NCBI RefSeq assembly: GCF_017916365.1
Contig: NZ_JAFMSU010000001.1
Span: 124,001 to 188,000 of the forward strand
DNA from: Rufibacter roseolus
Lineage (GTDB): Bacteria > Bacteroidota > Bacteroidia > Cytophagales > Hymenobacteraceae
Direction: 5' to 3'
Length of the DNA stretch: 64,000 bases
Under the pieces are notes generated by a model. It was not told the origin of the DNA, searched no databases, and saw nothing but the letters and a program-made list of their open reading frames with translations. Made by a program: the position numbers and the translations under genes. Below, in pieces: positions 43,830 through 52,670 of the stretch; positions within the stretch are counted from its first letter, which is position 1; every line of letters starts with the position of its first letter.

Positions 43830-44399
43830 ATGGACACAGCCACTTTCCTCTCCCAATTGCAACAGCAGGCTCAGGCTCAGAAGGGCATTATCCAGTCTGA
43901 GTTCCTGCCCCTGGACAGCGCCACCCTCAATTTCAAGCCCCACGCCACCGGCTGGAGCGTTCTGGAGTGCCTGGAGCATCTGAATCGCTACAGCCGTTTC
44001 TATCTGCCGCACCTGGAGCGCGCCATTAACGCTACTGCCACTCCTCTCTCTCCGCAGCCGGTGCGCTACTCTTGGATCGGGAAGAAATCACTGGACCTGG
44101 TGAACCCCGCCAACGCGAAGAAACACAAGACCCTGAAGCACATGAATCCGCACAACAGCAAACTCACCACCCAAGTGTTGACGGAGTTTCTACAGCACCA
44201 GGAAAAGCTGCTGCGCGTGTTGGCCTCCGCCGCCAAAGCCGACCTTAACCAGAAAGCTATTCCGGTGGAGTTCTTCAAATTGCTTAAGATGCGGTTGGGA
44301 GAAGCCCTGGAATTCTTGATTCTGCATCAGCAGCGGCACATCCAGCAAGCCCAGCGCGTGCAAGCACAATCCCTCCAACCCATCAGCCTGGTGGTGTAA
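43830..44399 (+). CDS. DinB superfamily protein
   Basis: The 189-residue protein has the four-helix DinB fold: LSQLQQQAQAQKGIIQSEF at the N-terminus, NFKPHATGWSVLECLEHLNRY (in part) with the His of the metal triad, and HQQRHIQQAQRVQ at the C-terminus with two His. The three-His site is therefore complete. Relatives include thiol S-transferases such as BstA, which use bacillithiol or other thiols, and this organism appears to have bacillithiol. The gene lies 69 bp after the FNR-like regulator and behind a matching operator, so it is a likely target of it. Confidence 0.8.
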   Translation: MDTATFLSQLQQQAQAQKGIIQSEFLPLDSATLNFKPHATGWSVLECLEHLNRYSRFYLPHLERAINATATPLSPQPVRYSWIGKKSLDLVNPANAKKHKTLKHMNPHNSKLTTQVLTEFLQHQEKLLRVLASAAKADLNQKAIPVEFFKLLKMRLGEALEFLILHQQRHIQQAQRVQAQSLQPISLVV

Positions 44400-44749
44400 G
44401 GATTGTTGGTTGTTCACCACCCCACTTTACGGGTGCTCTTCCTAAATCAGAAGGTGGAGTCTCTGCCTGCGCTATACCGCTTGCTCTAGACCTCGCAGCG
44501 TCCGGAGGTCTTGCGAGCGTCTGCGCCTATAGACTTGCGCCAGATATACGGTGGTTTGAGGCGAATTTTGGAAAATGAATAAGAAAACGCCTACCCATTC
44601 CTAACCCTCCGAGGAGGGGAATCACAGCAGGGAGAGGAAGAATCTCAGAAACAAGCGCTCTGACCATATCTGGCGAAAAACGGTGTAAGACAGGAAACTT
44701 ATTGGGATGCCTAAGGCAATCTCCGGTTCTAACCCTTAGCTAAGGCGGC
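44400..44749. other. Intergenic stretch, no gene seen
   Basis: About 350 bp. It holds an 18-bp imperfect direct repeat (ACCTCGCAGCGTCCG then GTCTTGCGAGCGTCTG, 44492-44522) and a small hairpin CCCTCC-GA-GGAGGG at 44605-44618. No RNA gene or ORF is convincing. It separates convergent genes. Confidence 0.5.
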
Positions 44750-46183
44750 CTAGTTCTCTACTGGCAGGAGATCGTTTACCAGCACAATCTCCCGTTCGCC
44801 GGTATTCAGGTTCACTTTCCAGAGCTCGTGGGCGTTGGTGTTGGTGATCCAGAGGGAGCCTTGGTGGAAGAGAACATCGTTGGGTTCTTCCAGGCCCGCT
44901 ACAATTGTTCTGATGCGCTCTTTATCTAGGTCTATTTCTTTGACTTTTCCGTTGTAGCTATCGGCCAGGTAAAGGGTTCTGTTGTGGTTGGTGATACCCA
45001 TGCAGTGCTGCAGATATGCTTCATCGAAGTCTCCGTCCTCATCCCCGAACTCAAAGAGCCCGCGGCCGATGAGTGTCTTCACGGTGCCTTTGTCCAGGTT
45101 CACGGCACGTACGGCGCTAGCCTCGGGATCGGCTATGTAGAGGATGCGCCCTTGCAGCGAAAGGCCGCTGGGTTGGTTGAAGGCCGCCTCGTGGATAGTA
45201 CCATCAGCGAGGGCCTCGCGGCCAGTGCCGGCAAAACGGTAGACTTGCTCTGAGCCTAAATCCATGCGCAGAATCTGGTGGTTTCCGGCGCTGGCAATGT
45301 AGAGGTGGTTTCCTTCTATGGCCAGATCCCAGGGGCTGTTAGGATTAACGGGCACGCCCATCTCCTCATGGAAAAAGTAGTAGCTCAGCTCCCCCGTGCC
45401 GGCAACGGTTTTCACCTGCTTGTGGAGAAGGTCCACCTTCCGGATGGCGTTGTTCCGGGTATCGGCTACGTAAAGGAACTGGCCGAGCAAGGCCAAGCCG
45501 TGCGGTTCATGGAAAGCGGCCTCCTCAGAGGAACCATCGGTGAAGCCTTCTCGGCCGCTGCCGATGATCTCCAGCACCTTGCCGGTGGTATCCAGTTTCA
45601 GAATCCGGTTATTGCCGCTGTCAGACAGGTACAGGTGGCCTTCTTCATCCGAGATTAGCTTGGAAGGGAACCTCAGGGAAGAGGGCTCCAGGGTCTCGGG
45701 CCTGAACACGTAGGGCTCGCGGTTGAGGCGGTCAGAGAAAGTTTCTATCAGGTCATCCAGGTGCGGCTTGATGATGTCATAGATGCCTTCACCGGACCGC
45801 TGGCCTACTACTTTGCCGTCTGGGTCAATGAGGGCCACGGTAGGCCAGGCGTTTACGGCATATTGCTTCCAGACCTCAAAATCGGCGTCGTTGACCACGG
45901 GGTGCTCAATCCCGAACTTGAGAATCGCCTGCCGAATGGCATTCTGCCGCTTCTCGGCATCGAACTTAGCAGAGTGCACGCCAATGACCACCAGTTCATT
46001 GGCGTATTCTTTTTCCAGCCGCTTCAGATCCGGCAGAATGTGCTGGCAGTTAATACACCCAAAGGTCCAGAAATCCAGCAGCACAATCTTTCCTCGGAAA
46101 TCGCGGAGGGTGTAGGAGCGGCTAGTGTTCAGCCAACCGTGGCGGGTGTTTATCTCTGGTGCATTGACACGTCCGGTAAGCAT
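44750..46183 (-). CDS. Thioredoxin-like domain fused to NHL repeat beta-propeller
   Basis: The 477-residue protein starts with a thioredoxin/TlpA-type domain (about 1-150; FWTFGCINCQHILPDL with a CxxC pair) followed by NHL repeats (about 170-470; SDSGNNRILKLDTTGKVLEI, VADTRNNAIRKVDL, IADPEASAVRAVNL, LADSYNGKVKEIDL). The order resembles human NHLRC2. There is no signal peptide, so it is cytoplasmic unless exported by another route. The redox active CINC is intact. It probably acts in thiol chemistry with the propeller as a binding platform. No partner is evident in the neighbourhood. Confidence 0.88.
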   Translation of the reverse strand: MLTGRVNAPEINTRHGWLNTSRSYTLRDFRGKIVLLDFWTFGCINCQHILPDLKRLEKEYANELVVIGVHSAKFDAEKRQNAIRQAILKFGIEHPVVNDADFEVWKQYAVNAWPTVALIDPDGKVVGQRSGEGIYDIIKPHLDDLIETFSDRLNREPYVFRPETLEPSSLRFPSKLISDEEGHLYLSDSGNNRILKLDTTGKVLEIIGSGREGFTDGSSEEAAFHEPHGLALLGQFLYVADTRNNAIRKVDLLHKQVKTVAGTGELSYYFFHEEMGVPVNPNSPWDLAIEGNHLYIASAGNHQILRMDLGSEQVYRFAGTGREALADGTIHEAAFNQPSGLSLQGRILYIADPEASAVRAVNLDKGTVKTLIGRGLFEFGDEDGDFDEAYLQHCMGITNHNRTLYLADSYNGKVKEIDLDKERIRTIVAGLEEPNDVLFHQGSLWITNTNAHELWKVNLNTGEREIVLVNDLLPVEN

Positions 46184-46473
46184 AAGCTTCTGTTTAAGTT
46201 TAACACTGAGTTAATATATGATTTAACTTAGTATAAAAATTACTTTTCCTGCATTTATTTAAATTCATTAACCTGAAAAATCAAGTAAATTCACATTTTA
46301 TATATACGCATATTTATATAACACATTGATAACCAAGTATTAAGATCAGTACTGTTTAAAGATTTTTTTGATTCTGCAGTTCATAGAGTACATTAGGCTC
46401 TTGATTGAAACGAAAGACCAAAACGGACCCTTTTCAGGCAGATGAGCTTATAAGAAAAGCGTCTACGGGATAT
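46184..46473. other. AT-rich intergenic stretch, no gene seen
   Basis: About 290 bp before the palindrome at 46474. It is AT-rich and should contain the promoter of the thioredoxin-NHL gene. No ORF or RNA gene was recognised. Confidence 0.5.
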
Positions 46474-46510
46474 GTTTAGCGGCTGTTTTGAAAATTATGG
46501 GCCTGAAACG
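46474..46510. repeat. Dispersed palindromic repeat, copy 17
   Basis: GTTTAGCGGCTGTTTTGA is opposed by AATTATGGGCCTGAAACG. It lies 76 bp beyond the end of the Hint-domain gene. Confidence 0.65.
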
Positions 46511-46586
46511 AAAAAATCCTGGAGCACAGGCCCCAGGACTTAGTCAGGTACGAACGAAAGATTCCAAAAAAGTAATAAAGGGTAAG

Positions 46587-47585
46587 TTATTTCTGCAGCA
46601 CCATGACTCCGTTCATGAGGAAAGTAGTGCCTTCGGTGGCCACCATATTGTAGACTTTCTGCACGCCGCCGGCGTATTCCTTTTTGCGTAACACCGTGAA
46701 CGGCTCATAGGCCCGGGTTTTCTGATTGAAGCACAGCACCTCCTCGCCCTCCAGGATCTCGCCTATCTTCTTCTGCCCGGCCCGGGTCAACATGGGATGG
46801 TTGGGGGTAGCCTCCAGCACCTTGCCAGACAGCAGCACCTCGGTGGCCGTGTTCCCGGTTTTCTCCTGGGCAGCTACCACCACCAGCTGCGTAATGGCGT
46901 AGTTTTTGGCCTCGTGTGCCACCAGTTCCTGCACCTGGGTCACGGTGGCCTGCTTGGTCTCGGGGTCCACGGTTACTACCCGGTCACCGGGGAGAATGTC
47001 TTTCAAAAGTTTCTTGCTGCCGTTCTCCAGCGCCACTTCCTGGGTGCCGGGGAAACAGATGTCGTTGCCGTAGGTCGCCGATTCCACCTTGAGGTCCTTG
47101 CCCTGGTTCAGGACTTTGTACTGCTGGAAAGCCAGTTCCTTGGACAAAATGTAAGACAGCTTGAGCACGAAGTTCTTTTCCTCTCTGTCTACGGCGTGGA
47201 TGTCCTCAAAATACTGTTCCCAGACCTTGCCGTCGGCGGTGAAGTTGGGCAGCAGGGCCTGGTAGCGTTTGCCTTTTTCATTGGTGTAAAACACCATAAG
47301 GCCCAGTTCCTGCAGGCCTTCCTTGGCCAGGAGGCGGTACAGGTCCATGCGCTTGCGCAGGCCATCGTCACCGGTGATGAAGTAGGGCTTGCGTAGCTCG
47401 TAGCGGTCCAGGATGTAGGCGTTCTCAATCTTCACATAGGTATCGGCGTCCAGGTCTTTTATTTGGAAAGCTTTGGCTTTTTGGTACTCCTCCAGACGGA
47501 GCGGCCGAGGGTTGGTCTGGGCCTGAACGTGAAGGGCAGAAACAAGCCATAGAAGCGTGAGAACGGGGAGAAGCAGTTTAGACAT
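46587..47585 (-). CDS. Secreted protein with C-terminal Hint (hedgehog/intein) domain
   Basis: The ATG at 47585 gives 332 residues with a signal peptide (LLPVLTLLWLVSALHVQA). Residues about 20-190 are a unique mixed alpha/beta region. From about 190 a Hint domain begins with GNDICFPGTQEVALENGS (block A with Cys), then TPNHPMLTRAG (block B with the catalytic His) and ends VYNMVATEGTTFLMNGVMV-LQK (block F). The usual intein end HN is absent, and no C-terminal partner follows. This suggests hedgehog-like release or ester formation of the N-terminal part rather than splicing. Processing is inferred and not shown. Confidence 0.8.
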   Translation of the reverse strand: MSKLLLPVLTLLWLVSALHVQAQTNPRPLRLEEYQKAKAFQIKDLDADTYVKIENAYILDRYELRKPYFITGDDGLRKRMDLYRLLAKEGLQELGLMVFYTNEKGKRYQALLPNFTADGKVWEQYFEDIHAVDREEKNFVLKLSYILSKELAFQQYKVLNQGKDLKVESATYGNDICFPGTQEVALENGSKKLLKDILPGDRVVTVDPETKQATVTQVQELVAHEAKNYAITQLVVVAAQEKTGNTATEVLLSGKVLEATPNHPMLTRAGQKKIGEILEGEEVLCFNQKTRAYEPFTVLRKKEYAGGVQKVYNMVATEGTTFLMNGVMVLQK

Positions 47586-47732
47586 GGGGTTGTGCTTAGT
47601 GATTGTTTGTGGAAAATGACCGGGGTGGAAAACCACCCGCTGCGGTCCCGCCAGACCCGGGGCGGGAAACTGTTTTTGCCGCTGAAGAGAAGTGACTGTA
47701 ACATCTTGGTATGAATTCTTAGCTTAGCCGAT

Positions 47733-47774
47733 GCCGTTTTAGGGCTTGTTTTCAGAAATCAGGGGTGAAACGCC
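47733..47774. repeat. Dispersed palindromic repeat, copy 18
   Basis: GCCGTTTTAGGGCTTGTTTT is opposed by AAATCAGGGGTGAAACGCC. It lies 35 bp after the aminotransferase stop. Confidence 0.7.
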
Positions 47775-47808
47775 GCTTCTCCGGGTTTTAATCCGGGGGA
47801 GAGACGTG

Positions 47809-48966
47809 CTAGGAGAGCTGTTGAAAAGCCTCGGCGAAGGCCTGCATTTCATCCATCCGGCCCAGGCTCACGCGGCACCAGTCTTTGCCAGCGAATTTCC
47901 AGTACCTGATGCCCACGCCGCGCTTTATCATTTCGTCAGAGAACCGTTTACCGTCCATCCTTAAGGGGAACATCACAAAGTTGGCCGAGGACGGGATGTA
48001 TTCGTAGCCTTCTTTCTTGAGGGTGTCATACAAGAACTGTTTGGAGGCCATGGTCTTCTGCAGGGCCTCAGCCAAGTAGGTTTTGTCCTGGAAGCTGGCC
48101 AGGGCCGCCATGATGGCCGGGCCCGAGATGGACATGGCGCCGTTGGTGTACTTAGACAGGGTCTTCACCATCTCGGGTTGGGCCACCACGTAGCCCACGC
48201 GCAATCCGGCAAAGCCGTAGAGCTTGGAGAAAGTGCGGGCCACCAGAATGTTCTGGTTTTTCTTCACAGCGTCCATCAAGGTGACCGCCTCGGGATTGGG
48301 CAGGTAGTCAATGTAAGCCTCGTCCACGAATACGGGTACTTTCTTAGAGACGCGCTCGCAGAAGGCTTTCAGTTTGGCCGTGTCCAGCACGGTGCCGGTG
48401 GGGTTGTTGGGGTTGCAGATGTAAACCAGCGCGGTTTTGGCATCCACTTTTTTCTCCATAGCGTCCAGGTCCAGCTTGTAGTCTGCGGTGAGCGGCACGG
48501 CGGCAATGATGGCGTTGAACTCTTTGGCACTTTCCACCAGGTCATCATAGGAAGGATCGCCGGTGATGATGGTGCCGCCTTTCTGGCTGAAGTGCATGGC
48601 CGCCGCCAGCAACAACGGACTGGAACCCGCGCTCAAGAGAATAGATTCCGGCGAGACGCCCTCGTGCGCAGCGATCTTCTGCACCAACTCACGGTAATGC
48701 ATGAACGGGTACTGGTAACTGGTGTTGAGGGAGTCTACCATGGCCTGCTTGGCTTTCTGTGAGGGCCCGAAAGGGTTCTCGTTGGCCAGGAGCCGGGCCC
48801 GCATGGGCGGCGGACCATCGGTCAAGAGCGACTCCTCCGTGATTCGTTCCCGCAGGGCCGGCGCAGCCGGTCTGGGCATGGCAACCAAAGAAGATATCCC
48901 CGAGGGAAAGAAAGCGGTGCCTCCGGCGAGTAAAGCGCTTGCCTTAAGCCAGGTTCTGCGGTCCAT
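47809..48966 (-). CDS. Tat-exported histidinol-phosphate-type aminotransferase (PLP, class I/II)
   Basis: The ATG at 48966 starts MDRRTWLKASALLAGGTAFF, a twin-arginine signal (RRTWLK). The 385-residue protein then follows the class I/II fold with LLANENPFGPSQKAKQAM, VYICNPNNPTG, FVDEAYIDYLP and the Schiff-base motif ARTFSKLYGFAGLRVGY. HisC and related aminotransferases share these. Export of a PLP enzyme as a folded holo-protein is unusual. The gene lies 42 bp after a Tat-exported FAD amine oxidase on the same strand, so the two are probably one operon acting on amino acids outside the cytoplasm. Substrate unknown. Confidence 0.88.
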   Translation of the reverse strand: MDRRTWLKASALLAGGTAFFPSGISSLVAMPRPAAPALRERITEESLLTDGPPPMRARLLANENPFGPSQKAKQAMVDSLNTSYQYPFMHYRELVQKIAAHEGVSPESILLSAGSSPLLLAAAMHFSQKGGTIITGDPSYDDLVESAKEFNAIIAAVPLTADYKLDLDAMEKKVDAKTALVYICNPNNPTGTVLDTAKLKAFCERVSKKVPVFVDEAYIDYLPNPEAVTLMDAVKKNQNILVARTFSKLYGFAGLRVGYVVAQPEMVKTLSKYTNGAMSISGPAIMAALASFQDKTYLAEALQKTMASKQFLYDTLKKEGYEYIPSSANFVMFPLRMDGKRFSDEMIKRGVGIRYWKFAGKDWCRVSLGRMDEMQAFAEAFQQLS

Positions 48967-49007
48967 TGAAGTTGCCATGCGGGTATAGGTTTACAATAGG
49001 TGGATGT

Positions 49008-50603
49008 TTAGTTTGAAGAAGTAGAAACGGTGGGGTACTGCATCCGCCCTTCGCTGAGGCGACTGTGCACCTGCGCCACCACGCTCCGCGCCGACTCAAA
49101 AGCCCCGGCCATCCAGGCGGTCAGGTACGTCATGTGCTCCCCGGCGAAGTAGACGTTTTTCTCCGGTTTCAGGAGCGCCTGGTAATGCGTTTTGCGGTCT
49201 TCGGCGCTGTACACGGCCCAGCCGCCCAGGCTGTGCGGCAGTTTGTGCCAACTCACCGAAAAAGAGCCCTCAAACTCCTTAGGGTACTGCGGATGGATGA
49301 GCGCCCCCTTCTCCAGCGCCAGCTTCTCGCGCTCCGCGTAAGAGAGCTCGCCCACCTTCCGGGCCTTGTCGTTGAAGTTGTAGTAACCAATGAGAATGCC
49401 TTTCTTGCCCAGATAATTATTGGACGGGTAGAAGATCTGCGTAAGCTCATTGTTGGTGTGCGTGATACCCCCGAAGATCTGCTCGTCCTCTTCCCAGAAG
49501 CGCCGCTTGAACTGCAGCCCTATCTTGCCGGTCTGGATGTAAGGCACGAAGTCTATGGCGCGGCTCACGTCTGAAGAGAAGTTGTGTTCCAGGTTGCTGA
49601 GCACCGGCAGCGGCAGGGTGCAGATGCAGAGATCGGCGGTGAGTTGGTGGGTGCCCTGCTTGTCTTTATAGGTGACAGTGACGCCCTCGGTCTGGTTCTG
49701 GATGCTGGTGATGGTAGCGCCCAGTTTCAGACTTCCGGCTACCTTTTTCTCCAACGCTTTGGCAATGGAATCCATGCCGCCCACCGCCTGGAACATGGTC
49801 ATCTGCAGTTCATAGGTATACTCGGCTACGTTGTAGAAATCAGGATCCAGGAGGCCGGAGGAGATGATGTCCGCGAGTTTGTGGGGATTGGAGATCTTGC
49901 CGGTTTTCTCCCCGGCACCGGGTGGTTCCAGGTAACCCCGGCGGGCCGATGCCTTGTAGAGTTTGTCTATGTCCAGACCGCCCTCGGCGCGGAGGTACTC
50001 TATTACTTTGGCGGCGTCTTCTTTGGAAAGGGCCGTGTCTATCTTGCCGCCGTCTACGGCTTTGGCCAGCAGTTCGCTGGTGTAGCCCCGCATGTCATTG
50101 TGCACCTCGCGGGCCCGTACTTTCTGGTGGGAGAGCGGCCCCTGGCCTTCGGCGAAGAAGTAGGTGCTTTCGTTGACGTTGTTGTAGACTTCCAGCGGTA
50201 CGCCCAGCTCGCGGCAGTAGTGCATGGTGAGCTGGTGGTGGTGCGGAATCCGCGAAGGTCCGGCATTGAAGTAGAGGCCGCTGTCAAAGCGCGCGGTCTG
50301 CACCGGATTAGTGGTCTCTGAGGTGATGGCTCCGTCCCGTACGCTCCAACATCGACCGCCGGTGCGGGTCTGGGCCTCCAGAATGGTACATCGGTAACCC
50401 AGTTTGGAGAGTTCGTAGGCCGAGGTCATGCCCGCGAGCCCCGCCCCCAGGATAAGGATGTGTTTGCCTTTGCCGCTTCCTTCCAGATCAAAGGCATGGG
50501 CGGGCGCGGCGGGCAACAGATTCAACGCTAGCATAGCCGGGTAGGCGCCGGCGCCCAGAATGGCACTCCTGGTCAAAAACTCTCTTCTGGATAAAGATTT
50601 CAC
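49008..50603 (-). CDS. Tat-exported flavin amine oxidase
   Basis: The most likely start is a GTG at 50603, giving VKSLSRREFLTRSAILGAGA, a twin-arginine signal (SRREFL). The 531-residue protein has the FAD dinucleotide fold (LGAGLAGMTSAYELSKLG), the ILEAQTRTGGR turn and the C-terminal FAD segment YFAGEHMTYLTAWMAGA. These define the monoamine oxidase / L-amino acid oxidase group. It should oxidise an amine or amino acid with H2O2 release in the periplasm. The downstream gene is a Tat-exported aminotransferase. The ribosome-binding spacing before the GTG is short, so the exact start is uncertain. Confidence 0.88.
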   Translation of the reverse strand: MKSLSRREFLTRSAILGAGAYPAMLALNLLPAAPAHAFDLEGSGKGKHILILGAGLAGMTSAYELSKLGYRCTILEAQTRTGGRCWSVRDGAITSETTNPVQTARFDSGLYFNAGPSRIPHHHQLTMHYCRELGVPLEVYNNVNESTYFFAEGQGPLSHQKVRAREVHNDMRGYTSELLAKAVDGGKIDTALSKEDAAKVIEYLRAEGGLDIDKLYKASARRGYLEPPGAGEKTGKISNPHKLADIISSGLLDPDFYNVAEYTYELQMTMFQAVGGMDSIAKALEKKVAGSLKLGATITSIQNQTEGVTVTYKDKQGTHQLTADLCICTLPLPVLSNLEHNFSSDVSRAIDFVPYIQTGKIGLQFKRRFWEEDEQIFGGITHTNNELTQIFYPSNNYLGKKGILIGYYNFNDKARKVGELSYAEREKLALEKGALIHPQYPKEFEGSFSVSWHKLPHSLGGWAVYSAEDRKTHYQALLKPEKNVYFAGEHMTYLTAWMAGAFESARSVVAQVHSRLSEGRMQYPTVSTSSN

Positions 50604-51117
50604 ATTCCTACTGCGTTGTTTGCTAACTAAGTTTAGGCAAACAAAATGAGGAAAACAACACGTAAAAACCACATATACTTCTCATTATCAAACCGCTACC
50701 TCTATTTCTTTGTCAAATATTCAATAAATCTATATTCTTTCTGCCTAGTTCTTAACTTAGCTTAGACTCTACTGGCATCAGATAGCATTTTGGCAAATTC
50801 ACGATTAACATTTTTCCTGTAATTTTCTTTAAAAAATATTAACCATCCAACTTAGATCCTCTTAAATTATGCATTCAGCATCGCTTCTTGTTTTTAGGTT
50901 CATTTTTGAAAATCAGGCTTGAATCAAAGCAACGCTACTTACCTCTTATTCACCTGAAAGGTCTCCCTTGTATCTAGTGCCTGCTGCACTCCTTATAAAT
51001 AGTGTTTCTAATTATAGTACCTTTATCTGCCAGTAAGCAAGTAAATTGGCCAGAACCTGCACTATTCCAGGCAGAGCAGAAAGCACCACGATCAAAACAC
51101 ACTCCGGCAAAACCAAC
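50604..51117. other. Intergenic stretch with palindrome copy 19, no gene seen
   Basis: About 510 bp, AT-rich at the left, with a degraded palindrome (GTTTTTAGGTTCATTTTTGA and AATCAGGCTTGAAT, 50890-50926). It contains the promoter region of the amine oxidase operon on one side and of the GspG-like gene on the other. Confidence 0.5.
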
Positions 51118-51582
51118 ATGAACAAAGTAGTAGATTTTCTAGCGCTCCTCTTCAACATCCGGACGGCCAACAATACCGAGGGGTACCAGCGGCGGCGTTT
51201 CGGCTGGCTGAAGGTTTTGCTGGTGCCTTTCAAGTGGGCGCTTCTGGTTTTGGTTTGCGGCACGGCGCTATTCATCTTATTCAGCCTGCTCACAGATTCT
51301 TACTTCAAGCAGAAGAACACCAGAAATAAACTGGAGAGGCTGGCAGCTGTTATTATGAAGTATGAACAAGCCCAAAACCGGTTACCAGGCAGCCTGAACG
51401 AGGTAGTTATGAACAGCCCTTTGCTCCGGGACTTGACCGTTGACAGTTGGAGCCAGCCCATTCTTTACAAGCACAATCCGGCCAAGAAGGCATTCATGGT
51501 CTGCTCCGGTGGTAAAGACCAGCAGCTTCACACCGATGACGATCTGGTGCATCTAATCCAGGTAGACAGCTCTGGGGAATAA
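51118..51582 (+). CDS. GspG-like (type II secretion pseudopilin-like) domain membrane protein
   Basis: From the ATG at 51118 the protein has 154 residues with a cytoplasmic start, one transmembrane helix (about 38-60; WALLVLVCGTALFILFSLL) and a periplasmic part with LERLAAVIMKYEQAQNRLPG and DSWSQPILYKHNPAKKAFMV, then GKDQQLHTDDDL. The last motif is the calcium-loop region of GspG-type pseudopilins (DPWGxPY, then GxDGxxGxxDD). The prepilin peptidase site is missing, so it is a GspG-like domain on a normal membrane anchor, not a pilin. Function unknown. Confidence 0.65.
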   Translation: MNKVVDFLALLFNIRTANNTEGYQRRRFGWLKVLLVPFKWALLVLVCGTALFILFSLLTDSYFKQKNTRNKLERLAAVIMKYEQAQNRLPGSLNEVVMNSPLLRDLTVDSWSQPILYKHNPAKKAFMVCSGGKDQQLHTDDDLVHLIQVDSSGE

Positions 51583-51651
51583 ACAGTTTACCTCTTTGTA
51601 CTTAGAGAAGGCGACCTGGCAGGCTACTGGGGATAACCTCTGGGCCAGACT

Positions 51652-51693
51652 TCCGTTTTTATCCTAGTTTCTCCAAAACAGCCTGTAAACGGA
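51652..51693. repeat. Dispersed palindromic repeat, copy 20
   Basis: TCCGTTTTTATCCTAGTTT is opposed by AAAACAGCCTGTAAACGGA. TCCG/CGGA is specific to this copy. Confidence 0.75.
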
Positions 51694-51780
51694 TTATTAT
51701 TCCCAACAGGGCTATTCTGCAGGAAGCTCTTACCGCATGTATCACCTTAAACTGTTTTCTATAACCTAACGCTACTCCCC

Positions 51781-52560
51781 TTGAACCTCAAACATCTCCT
51801 GACGACCTCACTCCTGTGGATTTCATTGTCCGTTAGAGTTGTAGCCCAGACGCCAGTTTCTGATACTACCGCGGCAACCGAGCCGCTGCAGAGCGTGCCC
51901 GCTGAAGAAAAGCCCAAAACCAAGCAATACCTGATGCGGGCGGTGCTTCCCTCGGCGGTATTGATTGCGGCCGGCATTTCCACCATCAAAGACAATGGCT
52001 TTTACAGCAGCTATGACGCCAGCCGCGATGCGCGCCGGGCTTTTCCCAACTTCAGTACCAAGATTGATGATTACCTCTTCTTCGTGCCCATTGTAGGCCT
52101 GTACGGTTTCACGGCTTTCTCCGAGGAGAACAAACATGACATCAGAAGACAGACGGGCCTGTTGCTGGCCTCAGGGGCGCTGACTACCCTGGTGGTTTAC
52201 CCTACCAAGATCTGGACCGGCCAGGAGCGCCCCAACGGCTTGCCGAGGGCTTTTCCCTCAGGGCACACTGCCTACGCCTTCACCATCGCCACCATCGTGG
52301 ACAAAGAGTTCAGAGGCAAAAGCAAGTGGATCAGCATCGGGAGCTATACCATTGCCACAGCTACGGGCGTGATGCGGGTCCTGAACAATGAGCACTGGAT
52401 GGCCGATGTCCTGGCCGGGGCCGGCATTGGCATTCTGTCTGTGAACACCGTATACTTTGTGCATGACCGCATCATGCGCAACAAAGGGCTGAACGCATCG
52501 GTAATGCCCACGGTGCTCCCCAACGGGCAATTAGGCTTGGGAATGGGTCTGCAGTTTTGA
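51781..52560 (+). CDS. PAP2 family membrane phosphatase
   Basis: The start is a TTG at 51781. The 259-residue protein has a signal peptide (LLTTSLLWISLSVRVVAQ) and then four membrane segments. The PAP2 triad is present: KIWTGQERPNG (KxxxxxxRP), AFPSGHTAYAF (PSGH) and RVLNNEHWMADV (RxxxxxHxxxD). It dephosphorylates lipid phosphates such as phosphatidic acid or undecaprenyl pyrophosphate. Which lipid is not shown. The signal peptide suggests the active site faces the periplasm. Confidence 0.88.
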   Translation: MNLKHLLTTSLLWISLSVRVVAQTPVSDTTAATEPLQSVPAEEKPKTKQYLMRAVLPSAVLIAAGISTIKDNGFYSSYDASRDARRAFPNFSTKIDDYLFFVPIVGLYGFTAFSEENKHDIRRQTGLLLASGALTTLVVYPTKIWTGQERPNGLPRAFPSGHTAYAFTIATIVDKEFRGKSKWISIGSYTIATATGVMRVLNNEHWMADVLAGAGIGILSVNTVYFVHDRIMRNKGLNASVMPTVLPNGQLGLGMGLQF

Positions 52561-52670
52561 GAGTTGTTGATTGTTATTAATAAAATAGTCCGAAAACAGC
52601 GTACCAAAAGAAGGCGTAAACTTTCATCTGATTTGAGGACAATCATCCATGAACAATCAGCCATAAAACC

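Noticed and set aside
44484-44530. tRNA-like or structured RNA in the CTCGCAGCG region
   Set aside because: No cloverleaf pairing or T-loop GTTCGA motif. The sequence is a short imperfect direct repeat.
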